The notes beneath the pieces were generated by a model. It worked only from the letters and a program-made list of their open reading frames with translations. It ran no database searches and was not told where the DNA came from. Of a stretch of DNA of 64,000 nucleotides, positions 26,618 to 36,399 are shown piece after piece. Numbering within the stretch: the stretch's first letter is position 1; every line of letters begins with the position of its first letter. Location of the stretch: assembly GCA_963576475.1 (NCBI GenBank), contig OY754977.1, positions 13,640,743 through 13,704,742 on the forward strand, written 5' to 3'. This DNA is from Molanna angustata. Taxonomy: Eukaryota > Arthropoda > Insecta > Trichoptera > Molannidae. The position numbers and the translations under genes are program-made.

Positions 26618-29162
26618 TGTGATGACTCTATTTGGTTCGATTTATTATTTGTTTTCTTATATGGTGCATATAATCTGTGTTTATATAATTTGTCGGGCTT
26701 GGCGTTCGCATGTTGATAGAGGTACTTATCTATATATGTATATATATATATATATATGTGTAGATATGTTCTCGGTGATGGCTTAGAACTGAGTGGGGGA
26801 AAGTTTTTTTGTTTGTCTCTGGAACTATGAGACGGGGTGGAGAAGGGAGTTGGTTTTTTAATGAGTCTCTAGCCGCGAACAGAGACGGTCGATTTTTCAA
26901 AGGGAATCGGGAGTTAGTTGCTGGGTAGAGAGGTCTTATTTTGAAAGGAGTTAAATGCACTCGTTAAGATAGCGTTCGGGGGGGGGGGGGGAGAGAGGGG
27001 GGACGGTCGATTGCTCGCGACACGCGAAAGAGTTTGTTTAAAAAAAAAATAATAATATTATTTAATTGTGTATTTATATCGTGAAGTAAAGTGATATTTT
27101 CCTTTTTATTCTCTATTAACAATAATCAGTAACTTATTCGCTACCGTAAATTAAATTCAGTGCAGTACGAGAAGAATTACGCTGGAGATCGATGAGTCCT
27201 TTTTTTTTATTATTTACTAACAATTTAATTATTTTCTTTTGACGTAATAAGATGAGAATACATGAAAAATTTAATATTAATTAGAAATGTAATCAATTTT
27301 AACTATTCATGAATTTTCTTTCAAGTACAATTTGAATAAACATAATCTTATTTTAAACATTATAACCTATTTGAAAATTTTCTATATTTTGTTAATTTTA
27401 TATGTGAAGTATTGTGTTTTTTTTATAATTGACAGAGTGAAATGAAGTAAACTTGTATAATCCTAATTCCATAAAAATTGCTTGCATGTAGAATTTAGTG
27501 ATTCATAAATTATTTCTTTATTTAAATTATTAATAGCATTATAATACTAACAAAACTCAATAATTCCTTTCCTATAAATGCATGTTAAGTTGATAAGTTA
27601 TCCTATCTCGTAGAAAATTAATAAGTATTATTTCCTGTCCTTAATTCCAGTATTTTACTTATCGACAATAGTAAGTAAAGTACTTCTTTAATCAAATATA
27701 ATACTAAAAATCGGTAATACCTTTGTCCTAATTACCTTAAAAACCTGATTTGGTCTCAGGTCCATTGGTCGATTATATCCTTTATGTGGTTAATGGTTAG
27801 AGACTCTCGCTAGACTAAGAGGTCCCAGATGATACCTTGGGTATTCTCATATCTAGATTTATTGTCCCAATATATAGTAATGCATGATGTCACAGGTAGT
27901 CTAATTAACCCTTGTTAATGCACTCGGACCTGGAAGTAATTTGAAATGGTTGACCAGGATGGAAACGAGCGGGTATAGGTGCTCGTTTCAAACTGCATGA
28001 AGCATGAAAAATTAGCATGATCTTCTTTGAAAATCTGAATTTCCCTAACCTTAAAATGTCAGATGAAGTATGAAAATCGAGTGAAAAACACAAAACTTTA
28101 TTAGTCCATTTTGTAGAAGCCTTAAAATGTCGCTTAGACATCGCTAATGGATATCAAAGTATCATCCTATGTGTCTTGAAATAACCATTTTATCTAAAGT
28201 AATCAAAATATTCATGTTTCCATCTGTTACTGTAGAAGGAAAATTCGTGTCCTGAAAACTAACATTATAAAGATATATTGGACATCTAACAAAATTTGAC
28301 ATAAACTATTTACGTCACACTCATGGAAAGATCGTCGATTGCATATAAATATTGTCTTTTGTTATATAATGTATTTTGGTATTGTTTTGATATGTTTTCA
28401 TTACAGCAGGATATACGAAAAGGTAGGAAAATCAAAGTTAGTTATTTACTAACCTCCATGAGTGTGTAAAAGCGTTAAGAAGCATATATCGTGTTTTCTA
28501 TTGAATTTTATTTATGTTTTTTTATGAGAATCATATGAATTTGTTTTATGATAATTTTTTCGTCATCCTATTAATTCTGTAGGTATATTAATATACATAT
28601 ATCGATCAAATTGAGTAACAATTAAGTTACATAATTTGGGTTGAGAATCGAAGTTTTATCATTACATTATACGAATTTAATAATTCTGTAGTTATAACTT
28701 TGTATATAAAGATTAATTATCTTTCAACAGTCGTGGAGTCTATTAATCTATTAATTATTAATATAATATATATAAATTTTATTATAAATATTCGTCTATT
28801 TATAACTCGTAAATAAAACACAACGTAGAGGGTCCTTTTTAACGTGAATAATGATAGTAATCACTAGACGATCATTGGCAAAAATCCGTTGAAAAACATA
28901 TAAAATTAGCGAAATAAGATAGAAGAATACGATGTTCTTTCATGATAGAATCATTCAATAAAGAATATTCAAATAGATGTAATAAATTCTAGATTTACCT
29001 TACAGGTAGAGGATAAACTAGTTAGGGAAATTAGCTATAGTACTAGGAAATAGACGTTAGATTTTAATAGGTAGTTTAGCTAGCTAGTTCAGGAGGTTAT
29101 GGATCCACAGAAAAATAGTTTAGGACGATATTTAGTTCAGGTTAGGGTGGATTTCCATCACA
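26618..29162 (+). repeat. LARD-like element 3' LTR
   Basis: 2545 bp, partner of 18262-20896. Confidence 0.93.
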
Positions 29163-29933
29163 ATAGGTATACCACATTCACCCAAAATGGCCACTAGACA
29201 ATAAGTCCGCCATTCATAACAAATATGATATGCACAATGAAGTGTAAAATATATAAATAAGCTAAACCATAGTTAAACAGATTATATTTGAAAATGTAAC
29301 CAAAAATGAATCAAATTTAGCCAAACAAAGGTACAGACCAAAATTTGACAGAAAAACATTTTTTAAGGTATTCTGGTGATTAGGAATTGTTTAAAATATT
29401 ATAAGTTACATAGTTATGAAGTATAAACACAATCTGTTTGATACAAAAAAAAACATTGTAAACCTAGGGAAGATTTTCGACAGCATCTTATACCAGGTTA
29501 GAAATTTTGACAACACGCTAAGTCGTTTACAACGATATGCCTTTGAGCAAAAGTTTGAAAATCGATTTAACTGTTTAAAATCTCACCGTGGCATTACAGA
29601 ACTTTGGTCAAAGGGGAAGCGTAAAGTATTTGCAAGAAAAAATAAAATTTCACGACTGCTGAATAGGTTCACACAAATGTTTTTCTTTAGACGTTGGGAG
29701 TTAGAGCTTACATAATGAAAGAAAATTATGTAATGAAAAATTGTATGTATTAATTTATGCTGTTGAATGTGAACGATTTTTTTTTTGGTGAGTAGGAGTG
29801 AAATCAAAGTAAATTCATTAGATTGTTTGTTTGTTGTAAATAATTAAATTTATATAATATAATATATTATCTAACGCAACGCATATATTATATTATAAAA
29901 ATATATACATACCTACATACAAAAATTTAAGCA
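29163..29933. other. Unassigned DNA with one small basic frame
   Basis: A 99-codon ATG frame at 29416-29715 (plus) encodes a basic protein rich in Lys, Arg and Phe. I recognise no family, see no splice signals, and it may be chance. Confidence 0.4.
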
Positions 29934-30057
29934 GAGAGAACCGAGCGCCGTACTTCTCTATTTTTGCACACATTTCTGGCTTCCTTTACATCCATGCATC
30001 GTCTCATGCATGCTCGTCGATTGTTCAAACTTTTTATGTTTCCTTCTTTCAAAATAT
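29934..30057 (-). mobile_element. RTE-like LINE 3' tail, portion left of element B
   Basis: Continuation of the fragment at 35988-36160. On the minus strand it reads like 43168-43290 (GAACAATCGACGAGCATG is shared). It was separated from its upstream half by the insertion of element B. Confidence 0.7.
30054..30057. repeat. Target-site duplication of element B, left copy
   Basis: ATAT, repeated at 35988-35991. The related unoccupied sequence at 43160-43175 has a single ATAT at this point. Confidence 0.85.
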
Positions 30058-30272
30058 TGTTATGAAATTAAGTACTATTTCTATTTAAATTGAAAATTTA
30101 AATAGAAATATTTTGAAAATAAGAACCCAAGAAAAATGAAAACAAAAGATTTGAGTAGTGAGTTGAAAAAACTAGACAAACCTTGTAAAAATATAAATTG
30201 TAGAAATATAAATTGTAAAAATAAATAAGACTTTGAACCATAATAAAATAAATAAATATAAATTGCGGTACA
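30058..30272 (+). repeat. Element B 5' LTR
   Basis: Starts TGTTATG, ends GGTACA. It contains a short inverted repeat near its start (TTTCTATTTAAATT and complement) and AATAAA-type hexamers near the end that may serve as polyadenylation signals. Confidence 0.95.
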
Positions 30273-30274
30273 TT

Positions 30275-30292
30275 TGGTGTCAGGTGTGGGGT
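30275..30292 (+). promoter_or_regulatory. Element B primer-binding site, tRNA-Leu-like
   Basis: TGGTGTCAGGTGTGGGGT begins two bases after the LTR. It fits 15 of 18 bases of the complement of a tRNA-Leu 3' end as I remember it (TGGTGTCAGAAGTGGGAT). Confidence 0.65.
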
Positions 30293-30358
30293 ATAAAAAT
30301 ACCCAAGTATTTTTTGTGTAAGAAAAAAATAAAATAGTTATTTATAAAGACATTTATT

Positions 30359-31558
30359 ATGGCATCAAAAAAAATAACTCTTTTAGAGTTGAAAGTGGTT
30401 GATTTAAAACATGAGTTGGAGGAGAGAGACGCTGATACATCAGGAAATAAAAATGCACTTCAACTACGATTGAGAAAAGTGATGCAAGAAGTAGGTGAGG
30501 ATCCAGACACATACCTTTTTGAAATGCCTTGCTCTAACAACGATCTTTGTCAAGTCTTAAAAGAACATTCCAGAGACATAGAAGAGAAGTTTCAAGAACA
30601 TTCCAGAGATATAAAAGGAGAAATTAAAGAAATCAAAGGAGAAGTAGCGATGCTTCAAAAGCATTCAAATACTATAGAAAAGAAATTCCAGAATTATTCT
30701 ATGACCTTTGATGAGAAGATAAATGAATTAACTAAACAGATGAAAGTTTTGGAGAATCAAGTGCTTCCTTCAATCACGCCAATGAATTCCGAGCAAAATT
30801 CAGCTGTAGATACAAATTTCAAGTGTGTAGAAGATACAAGAGTACCAACAGTGGAGTGCGTGCGAAATGATATGCCAACCTTTGATGGAAAATGCCCCTG
30901 GGAAGAATATTTAACATTGTTCGAGACAGTGGCCATGATAAATGGCTGGTCCATGACAAGAAAGGCCTCAGTGTTGAGTGTATCATTACGAGGTGATGCT
31001 TTAAAAGTTTTGGAGACAATTCCTCTAGCTGAGCGACGAGATTTAAAATTGTTGATTGAGAGACTTGAGATGCGATTTGGACATAAGCACATGGAACAGT
31101 TTTACAGGTCACAACTTAAGAATCGTAATCAGAAATCTAATGAAACTCTCCAGGAATTTGAGGCGGATATAGCGCGTCTAATTAGATATGCATACCCTAC
31201 GGTTCCTGATGATGTGTGTGAAAGCCTTGCAGTAGAAAAGTTCTTGGATGGATTGTGGGCAAATGAGACACAACAAGCTGTAAAACTAGCTAGACCACAA
31301 ACTTTGAGTGACGCTCTAACCCAGGCACTCGAATTTGAATCTATAAAAAAATCTTTACGAGGTCATGCTCAAGCCCGCGTTGTTGAGGCCGTTGAAGAGA
31401 ATCAAAAACTCATCGAATGCATTGTCGAAAAGGTGATGAAGGCATTGCAAGGAAGAAAAAGACAGTTTCGCTGCTGGGGTTGTGGACGAGCTGGACATCT
31501 ACGTAATCGGTGTCCAAATGAAGCAACAACGCAACAGCAACAGCCACAGGAAAACTAA
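30359..31558 (+). CDS. gag: Element B Gag with SAP-like domain, coiled coil and zinc knuckle
   Basis: 399 codons from an ATG 66 nt after the primer site. Residues 7-43 (LLELKVVDLKHELEERDADT, then a basic helix) match the SAP DNA-binding motif. Residues 66-137 are a heptad-rich coiled coil containing a repeated EHSRDI. Residues 165-340 look like the gag core (PTFDGKCPWEEYLTLFE ... LETIPLAERR ... LRFGHKH-type region ... KFLDGLW). A CX2CX4HX4C knuckle is at 372-385 (CWGCGRAGHLRNRC). It should assemble the particle and bind element RNA. The tail is rich in Gln. Confidence 0.93.
   Translation: MASKKITLLELKVVDLKHELEERDADTSGNKNALQLRLRKVMQEVGEDPDTYLFEMPCSNNDLCQVLKEHSRDIEEKFQEHSRDIKGEIKEIKGEVAMLQKHSNTIEKKFQNYSMTFDEKINELTKQMKVLENQVLPSITPMNSEQNSAVDTNFKCVEDTRVPTVECVRNDMPTFDGKCPWEEYLTLFETVAMINGWSMTRKASVLSVSLRGDALKVLETIPLAERRDLKLLIERLEMRFGHKHMEQFYRSQLKNRNQKSNETLQEFEADIARLIRYAYPTVPDDVCESLAVEKFLDGLWANETQQAVKLARPQTLSDALTQALEFESIKKSLRGHAQARVVEAVEENQKLIECIVEKVMKALQGRKRQFRCWGCGRAGHLRNRCPNEATTQQQQPQEN
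31522..31558 (+). promoter_or_regulatory. Element B gag-pol overlap, -1 frame
   Basis: The pol frame is closed by TGA at 31519-31521 and opens after it, so a -1 shift must happen in these 37 nt before the gag stop. The best candidate is G GAA AAC directly before the stop. It is not a textbook heptamer, because the first codon would re-pair with a G-U in the middle. Confidence 0.45.
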
Positions 31559-31584
31559 AAAGGGTTGATGGGAAGGGGCAACTG

Positions 31585-34500
31585 TTGACCTACATTACCA
31601 ATGCCTCAAAGAGATCTGCAGTTGTTGCATCATTCAGTGGTCGAGATACCAGTATGTTTATAAATGGCAAAGTAAATGGAAAGAATTTGAAACTTTTGCT
31701 GGATACTGGAGCAACGATGACAATCATGAGACCAGATTTGCTTTATAACAAAAAGTGTATTACACCAACTAAATGGACATTACGAACAGCTACTGGGGAG
31801 TCGGCATCTATATGTGGTGAGACATATGCCAACTTTCAAATTGGTAGTTCTATCTTCGATCATCAGGTGCTAGTGGCGAATATAGAGGAGGAAGTTATTC
31901 TCGGAATGGACATAATGGCGAAATATGGATTCCAGTTGGATCTAAAGAGGCGATCTTTGAAAATTGGAGATGAAGATGTTCTCGTGCAAGAGCGTGAGGA
32001 ATTTTCTACACGTGTTCTTGCAGCGGATGTTGTAACTATTCCAAAACAAAGTGAGATGTTAGTACGAGTCAATATAGACTGTGTTATCCCGAATGGACAT
32101 GTTTTGGTTGTGGAGTCCAACGCCAACAATGAAGCAGGAAAAGGAGTATTAATTGCAAGAGCACTGATTCAAAACCAAAAGGAAATTTTAGTCAGATTAA
32201 TGAACATAAATGAATATCCAGTAACTGTCAAAAAAGGAGCTTATTTAAGTGTGTGTTCATCAGTTTCATCAGTAACACAAAATGCCTGCATTGCACAAGT
32301 TTCTTCAGAGGATGTACCAAAACATCTTGAAGACTTTGTAAAAGATGCTTGTAAGGAACTTACCAAAGAACAAAGCAAACAAATTAGATACCTCATTGCT
32401 CATTATCAAGATGTTTTTGAGAATGCGAGTCTTTCTAAAGGAAGAACCAATGTTGTTCAACATCAAATAGATACGGGTGACGCAAGGCCTATCCGCCAAT
32501 TACCTAGAAGGCTACCATTAGCAAAGCGGGCGGAAGCAGATCAAATTATTCAAGACATGGAAAGGGATAGCGTTATTGAACCATCAAGCAGCCCATGGTG
32601 TTCACCAGTAGTGTTAGTTAAAAAAAAAGATGGCTCAACTCGGTTCTGTGTGGACTTTCGCTTATTGAATAATGTAACTAAGAAGGATAGTTATCCACTG
32701 CCTCGAATCGATGACACCCTAGATACATTGGCTGGTTGTAAGATCTTCTCAACTTTGGATCTAAAGAGTGGTTATTGGCAGGTTGGATTGGAACCCAAGG
32801 ATAGAGAAAAAACGGCGTTTTCTGTTGGAAGTGGATTGTGGCAATTCAAAGTGATGCCATTTGGACTTTGCAATGCACCGGCTACGTTTGAACGACTAAT
32901 GGAAAGTGTGCTAAGAGGATTATCGTGGGAGACCTGTTTGGTATACTTAGATGACATCATCGTACTTGGGAAGCGTTTTGAAGAACATTTAGGAAATTTG
33001 GAACAGGTATTTTCACGATTGAGGTTGGCCAACCTTAAACTCAATTGCAAGAAATGTATATTGTTCCGAAAGCAAGTCAACTATCTAGGTCATGTTGTCT
33101 CTGAGGAGGGAGTAGCAGTAGATCCTGAGAAGATTAAAGCTGTTCGAGATTGGCCAGTACTTAAAGACAAACATGAAGTAAGAAGCTTTTTGGGTCTGAG
33201 TACCTACTATCGACGATTTGTTCCAGGCTTTGCTGACATCGCAAAGCCACTGACAAAACTCACGGAGGAAAGCAGTGAATTCATATGGGATTTCAAGTGC
33301 CAACATGCATTTGAAGAATTAAAACAGGTTCTAATTAATTCTCCGGTTTTGAGTTATCCTCGAGCTGAAGGAATGTTTATTCTGGATACAGATGCAAGTA
33401 ACGTTGGTATCGGAAGTGTGCTCTCCCAAGTACAAGATGGGGCAGAACGCGTGATTGCTTACTTCAGTAAAGTATTGTCGAAACCAGAACGCAATTACTG
33501 TGTAACACGAAGAGAATTGCTTGCTGTTATCAAGTCAGTTGAGCACTTTCGCAAGTATTTATATGGACGAAAATTTCTTTTAAGGACAGATCACTCGGCA
33601 CTTGTGTGGCTTTTGCGATTCAAGAATCCTGAAGGTCAAGTGGCAAGATGGATAGAGAGATTGCAAGAATATGACTATGATTCTGAACATCGAGCCGGAC
33701 TTCATCATAGAAATGCCGATGCACTGTCAAGGCGACCATGTCCAGAGGATTGCCAGCACTGTAATAAGGCTGAGGAAAAGTTTTTTATAGCTTGTAGAAC
33801 CACGGTCGTTGACAATTTTTGGCAAGATGATGAAATACGAGCAGACCAATTGGAAGACCCAGATCTCAAGTTTGTAATGCAGTGGAAGGAAAATGATCAA
33901 AGACCTTTATGGGAAGAAATAGCTTCACTATCTCCAAATATTAAGTCATACTGGGCTCAGTGGCAATCCATTGTCGTGGAAAATGGGTTGTTAAAGCGTG
34001 TATTGGAGAATGAAGATGGAACACAGCAGAGACAACAACTATTGATTCCAAGGAAGAGAATTCCTGAAGTTCTTAAACTGCTTCACAATGATGTGTCTGG
34101 GGGACACTTGGGAGTTAAAAAAACCACAGAAAAAATTCGTCAACGTTTTTATTGGGTCAATTACAATGGAGATGTAAAAGATTGGTGTAGAAGATGTGTA
34201 ACTTGTGCCACTTCAAACGGACCTCAGAAACGAAGGCGTGCGCCAATGAGGCAGTATAATGTTGGTAGCCCATTTGAAAGGATAGCCATTGACATAGCGG
34301 GGCCGTTTCCCACAACGGAAAGAGGGAATAAATATATTCTGGTAGCAATGGACTATTTTAGTAAATGGACAGAAGCCTATGCACTACCGAATCAAGAAGC
34401 TACTACTGTTGCTGAAGTCTTGGTAAGGGAACTGATAAGTCGTTTTGGAGTACCATTGGAGTTACACTCGGACCAGGGAAGAAACTTTGAATCAGCCGTA

Positions 34501-35700
34501 TTCCAGGGAATTTGTGAAGCATTAGGAATTCGAAAGACGAGAACAACTGCTTTGCATCCACAGTCGGATGGAATGGTGGAGCGAATGAATCGAACAATTG
34601 GAAGATTTTTGTCAAAAGCAGTGTCCGATCACCAGAAGGATTGGGACGAATACATCCACTTGTTCTTATTAGCTTATCGAGCAGCAATTCATGAGACAAC
34701 AGGGCAAACACCGGCAAGTGTGATTTTTGGCCGTGAGTTACGGTTACCTTGCGACCTGCAGTATGGATCTAAGCCTGGAGAAGATCTAGTTGGAGAAGAT
34801 TATGTGTCAGATCTTCGGAGGAAAATGAATGCTATACATGACCGTGTACGGTCCAATATTCAAGTAGCTAGTGACAAGATGAAGGAGCGATACGACATTA
34901 AAGCTGTGGAAGGTGGTTATCAGGCTGGAGACTTGGTTTGGTTATTTAATCCACAACGACGACGAGGCTACTCACCAAAGCTTCAGAAATCCTGGGAAGG
35001 ACCGTATGAAGTGATCAAAAGGATTAATGATGTGGTTTATCGTATACGAAGAAAACCAAATGGGAAGCCAAGAGTGGTACATTTCAATCGCCTGGCTCCC
35101 TTTTTAGGTGATAACAAGGATGAGGAAAAAAATCCAGTTGCTCAAGTTTGCAATGTCCAAAGTGAAGAAAAGACCTTCGAGGAATTCATGATGACTCCTT
35201 ATCGACGCACTCGCCATGGTGTGACTGTGGAAATTGAGCAAGACCTCTTCGATATCCCAGAAGATAATGTTTTAGCTTACTGTGTGGCTCAAGACATGAA
35301 GATGACTAGTGGTATAGCCAAAGTTATCATGAGAAAGTATGGGATGTTATATGAGCTAAAAGCCAAGAATCTGAAGATTGGAGAAGCGGTCCATTCACAG
35401 CATGGAAAACAGCATTTATTCTACATGACGAATAAGGAAACGTCTGAGGAACGAGCAGAGTATGCTCAGATGTGGAACTGTCTACGAAGTATGCGGGATC
35501 AAATGTTACAGTTGAATCTTATGAAGCTCGGCATTCCAAAGATCAGTGATGGTATGGATTGGAAAGTGGTTCGGAATATGATAGAAGAGATTTTTCATAA
35601 TACTGGAATTAATGTTCTAGTTTGCTGCTATAATCCAAGATACAGTAAAAATATAAAAAAAAAGTGTACCATGTTACTTTTTCAAAGCATCTCACTGTAG
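31585..35700 (+). CDS. pol: Element B Pol: protease, RT, RNase H, integrase, GPY/F and C-terminal macro domain
   Basis: 1371 codons counted from a TTG. There is no ATG at the frame start, so translation probably continues from gag by a -1 shift. Visible in order: protease DTGA at 40-43; reverse transcriptase with YLDD at 454-457; RNase H with TDAS near 602-605 and RTDHSALVW; integrase zinc finger H834, H841, C871, C874; catalytic D903, D963, E999 (D-X59-D-X35-E); GPY at 1139-1141. About 1213-1350 is an extra domain absent from ordinary gypsy Pol. DLFDIPEDN, MTSGIA (1240-1245), a Lys at 1284 after FYMTN, and PKISDGMD with Asp at 1325 align with the TARG1/OARD1 macro domain, whose catalytic Lys84 and Asp125 fall on these two residues. 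The predicted added activity is removal of ADP-ribose from proteins. Whether it is cleaved from integrase is unknown. Confidence 0.95.
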   Translation: MTYITNASKRSAVVASFSGRDTSMFINGKVNGKNLKLLLDTGATMTIMRPDLLYNKKCITPTKWTLRTATGESASICGETYANFQIGSSIFDHQVLVANIEEEVILGMDIMAKYGFQLDLKRRSLKIGDEDVLVQEREEFSTRVLAADVVTIPKQSEMLVRVNIDCVIPNGHVLVVESNANNEAGKGVLIARALIQNQKEILVRLMNINEYPVTVKKGAYLSVCSSVSSVTQNACIAQVSSEDVPKHLEDFVKDACKELTKEQSKQIRYLIAHYQDVFENASLSKGRTNVVQHQIDTGDARPIRQLPRRLPLAKRAEADQIIQDMERDSVIEPSSSPWCSPVVLVKKKDGSTRFCVDFRLLNNVTKKDSYPLPRIDDTLDTLAGCKIFSTLDLKSGYWQVGLEPKDREKTAFSVGSGLWQFKVMPFGLCNAPATFERLMESVLRGLSWETCLVYLDDIIVLGKRFEEHLGNLEQVFSRLRLANLKLNCKKCILFRKQVNYLGHVVSEEGVAVDPEKIKAVRDWPVLKDKHEVRSFLGLSTYYRRFVPGFADIAKPLTKLTEESSEFIWDFKCQHAFEELKQVLINSPVLSYPRAEGMFILDTDASNVGIGSVLSQVQDGAERVIAYFSKVLSKPERNYCVTRRELLAVIKSVEHFRKYLYGRKFLLRTDHSALVWLLRFKNPEGQVARWIERLQEYDYDSEHRAGLHHRNADALSRRPCPEDCQHCNKAEEKFFIACRTTVVDNFWQDDEIRADQLEDPDLKFVMQWKENDQRPLWEEIASLSPNIKSYWAQWQSIVVENGLLKRVLENEDGTQQRQQLLIPRKRIPEVLKLLHNDVSGGHLGVKKTTEKIRQRFYWVNYNGDVKDWCRRCVTCATSNGPQKRRRAPMRQYNVGSPFERIAIDIAGPFPTTERGNKYILVAMDYFSKWTEAYALPNQEATTVAEVLVRELISRFGVPLELHSDQGRNFESAVFQGICEALGIRKTRTTALHPQSDGMVERMNRTIGRFLSKAVSDHQKDWDEYIHLFLLAYRAAIHETTGQTPASVIFGRELRLPCDLQYGSKPGEDLVGEDYVSDLRRKMNAIHDRVRSNIQVASDKMKERYDIKAVEGGYQAGDLVWLFNPQRRRGYSPKLQKSWEGPYEVIKRINDVVYRIRRKPNGKPRVVHFNRLAPFLGDNKDEEKNPVAQVCNVQSEEKTFEEFMMTPYRRTRHGVTVEIEQDLFDIPEDNVLAYCVAQDMKMTSGIAKVIMRKYGMLYELKAKNLKIGEAVHSQHGKQHLFYMTNKETSEERAEYAQMWNCLRSMRDQMLQLNLMKLGIPKISDGMDWKVVRNMIEEIFHNTGINVLVCCYNPRYSKNIKKKCTMLLFQSISL
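35221..35637 (+). other. Macro (ADP-ribose hydrolase-like) domain of element B Pol
   Basis: Part of the pol frame, given separately because it is unusual. It runs from VTVEIEQDLFD to about VLVCCYN. Compared from memory with TARG1/OARD1, the strand-loop order, lengths between motifs, the G-I-A loop, the lysine after the YxxT/N strand and the aspartate in the PxIxxGxD loop all agree. A tail of about 22 residues follows. The lineage is closer to TARG1 than to MacroD types, which have a GGG loop that is not present here. Confidence 0.82.
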
Positions 35701-35759
35701 AGAAGGTTCAAAATGCCGATTTATTCATCTAGAGAATTCTGTTCGGGACGAACTGAACT
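35701..35759 (+). other. Element B short 3' untranslated stretch
   Basis: 59 bp between the pol stop and the purine tract. No room for env. Confidence 0.8.
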
Positions 35760-35772
35760 AAGAGGGAGGCAG
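35760..35772 (+). promoter_or_regulatory. Element B polypurine tract
   Basis: AAGAGGGAGGCAG lies directly before the 3' LTR; one pyrimidine interrupts it. Confidence 0.75.
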
Positions 35773-35987
35773 TGTTATGAAATTAAGTACTATTTCTATT
35801 TAAATTGAAAATTTAAATAGAAATATTTTGAAAATAAGAACCCAAGAAAAATGAAAACAAAAGATTTGAGTAGTGAGTTGAAAAAACTAGACAAACCTTG
35901 TAAAAATATAAATTGTAGAAATATAAATTGTAAAAATAAATAAGACTTTGAACCATAATAAAATAAATAAATATAAATTGCGGTACA
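35773..35987 (+). repeat. Element B 3' LTR
   Basis: 215 bp, no difference from 30058-30272 seen by eye. Confidence 0.95.
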
Positions 35988-35991
35988 ATAT
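35988..35991. repeat. Target-site duplication of element B, right copy
   Basis: ATAT, matching 30054-30057. Confidence 0.85.
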
Positions 35992-36340
35992 CATTCACAT
36001 GGTCATGCCATCCCTTTCTGGGGCGACCTCTTCTATTCACTCCATCTTTTACACCCATGTATATATTTTTGGTCAGTCCATCATTGTTCATTTTTTCAAA
36101 ATGTCCAAACCACCTCAAGGCATTAACTTTCATTTTTCCTTATTTATCTAGCATTCTCTCCTTATGTCCTCATCTTTTATTCTATCATATATCGTTTTAT
36201 TTCATACACTTCTTAGTTATCTCATTTCTAAAGCATTTATTCTACTTTCATGTGTCTTTTTCCAGATCCATGTACTGCAAAAAAAAACACCAAATCTCTT
36301 ATATGTTAACAGCGTTAGTTTCCCAACTAAAAGTTGAACC
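35988..36340 (-). pseudogene. RTE-like LINE ORF2 C-terminal fragment, portion right of element B
   Basis: On the minus strand a frame reads RWFGHFEKM, then GLTKNIYMG, then RRGRPRKGWHDHVNDI, the characteristic end of RTE-type reverse transcriptase proteins. Element B inserted just after this point, and the tail continues at 30057-29934. Only the last part of the protein is present. Confidence 0.75.
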
Positions 36341-36399
36341 AAAAATGCCAGTATAAAAATTGAGCTACTATCAATTTCTAATTATGTATAGTATAAGTA

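Larger units (their letters stand above)
30058..35987 (+). mobile_element. Element B: intact Ty3/gypsy retrotransposon with macro domain, 5930 bp
   Basis: Full-length plus-strand element with 215-bp LTRs that look identical, tRNA-Leu-like primer site, gag, pol in the -1 frame, polypurine tract and ATAT target duplication. Both frames are open, so it may be active or very recently active. Pol is about 200 codons longer than expected for the protease to integrase set because of an added C-terminal macro domain. Codon use and base composition are less AT-rich than the surroundings, as expected for coding sequence. Confidence 0.96.
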
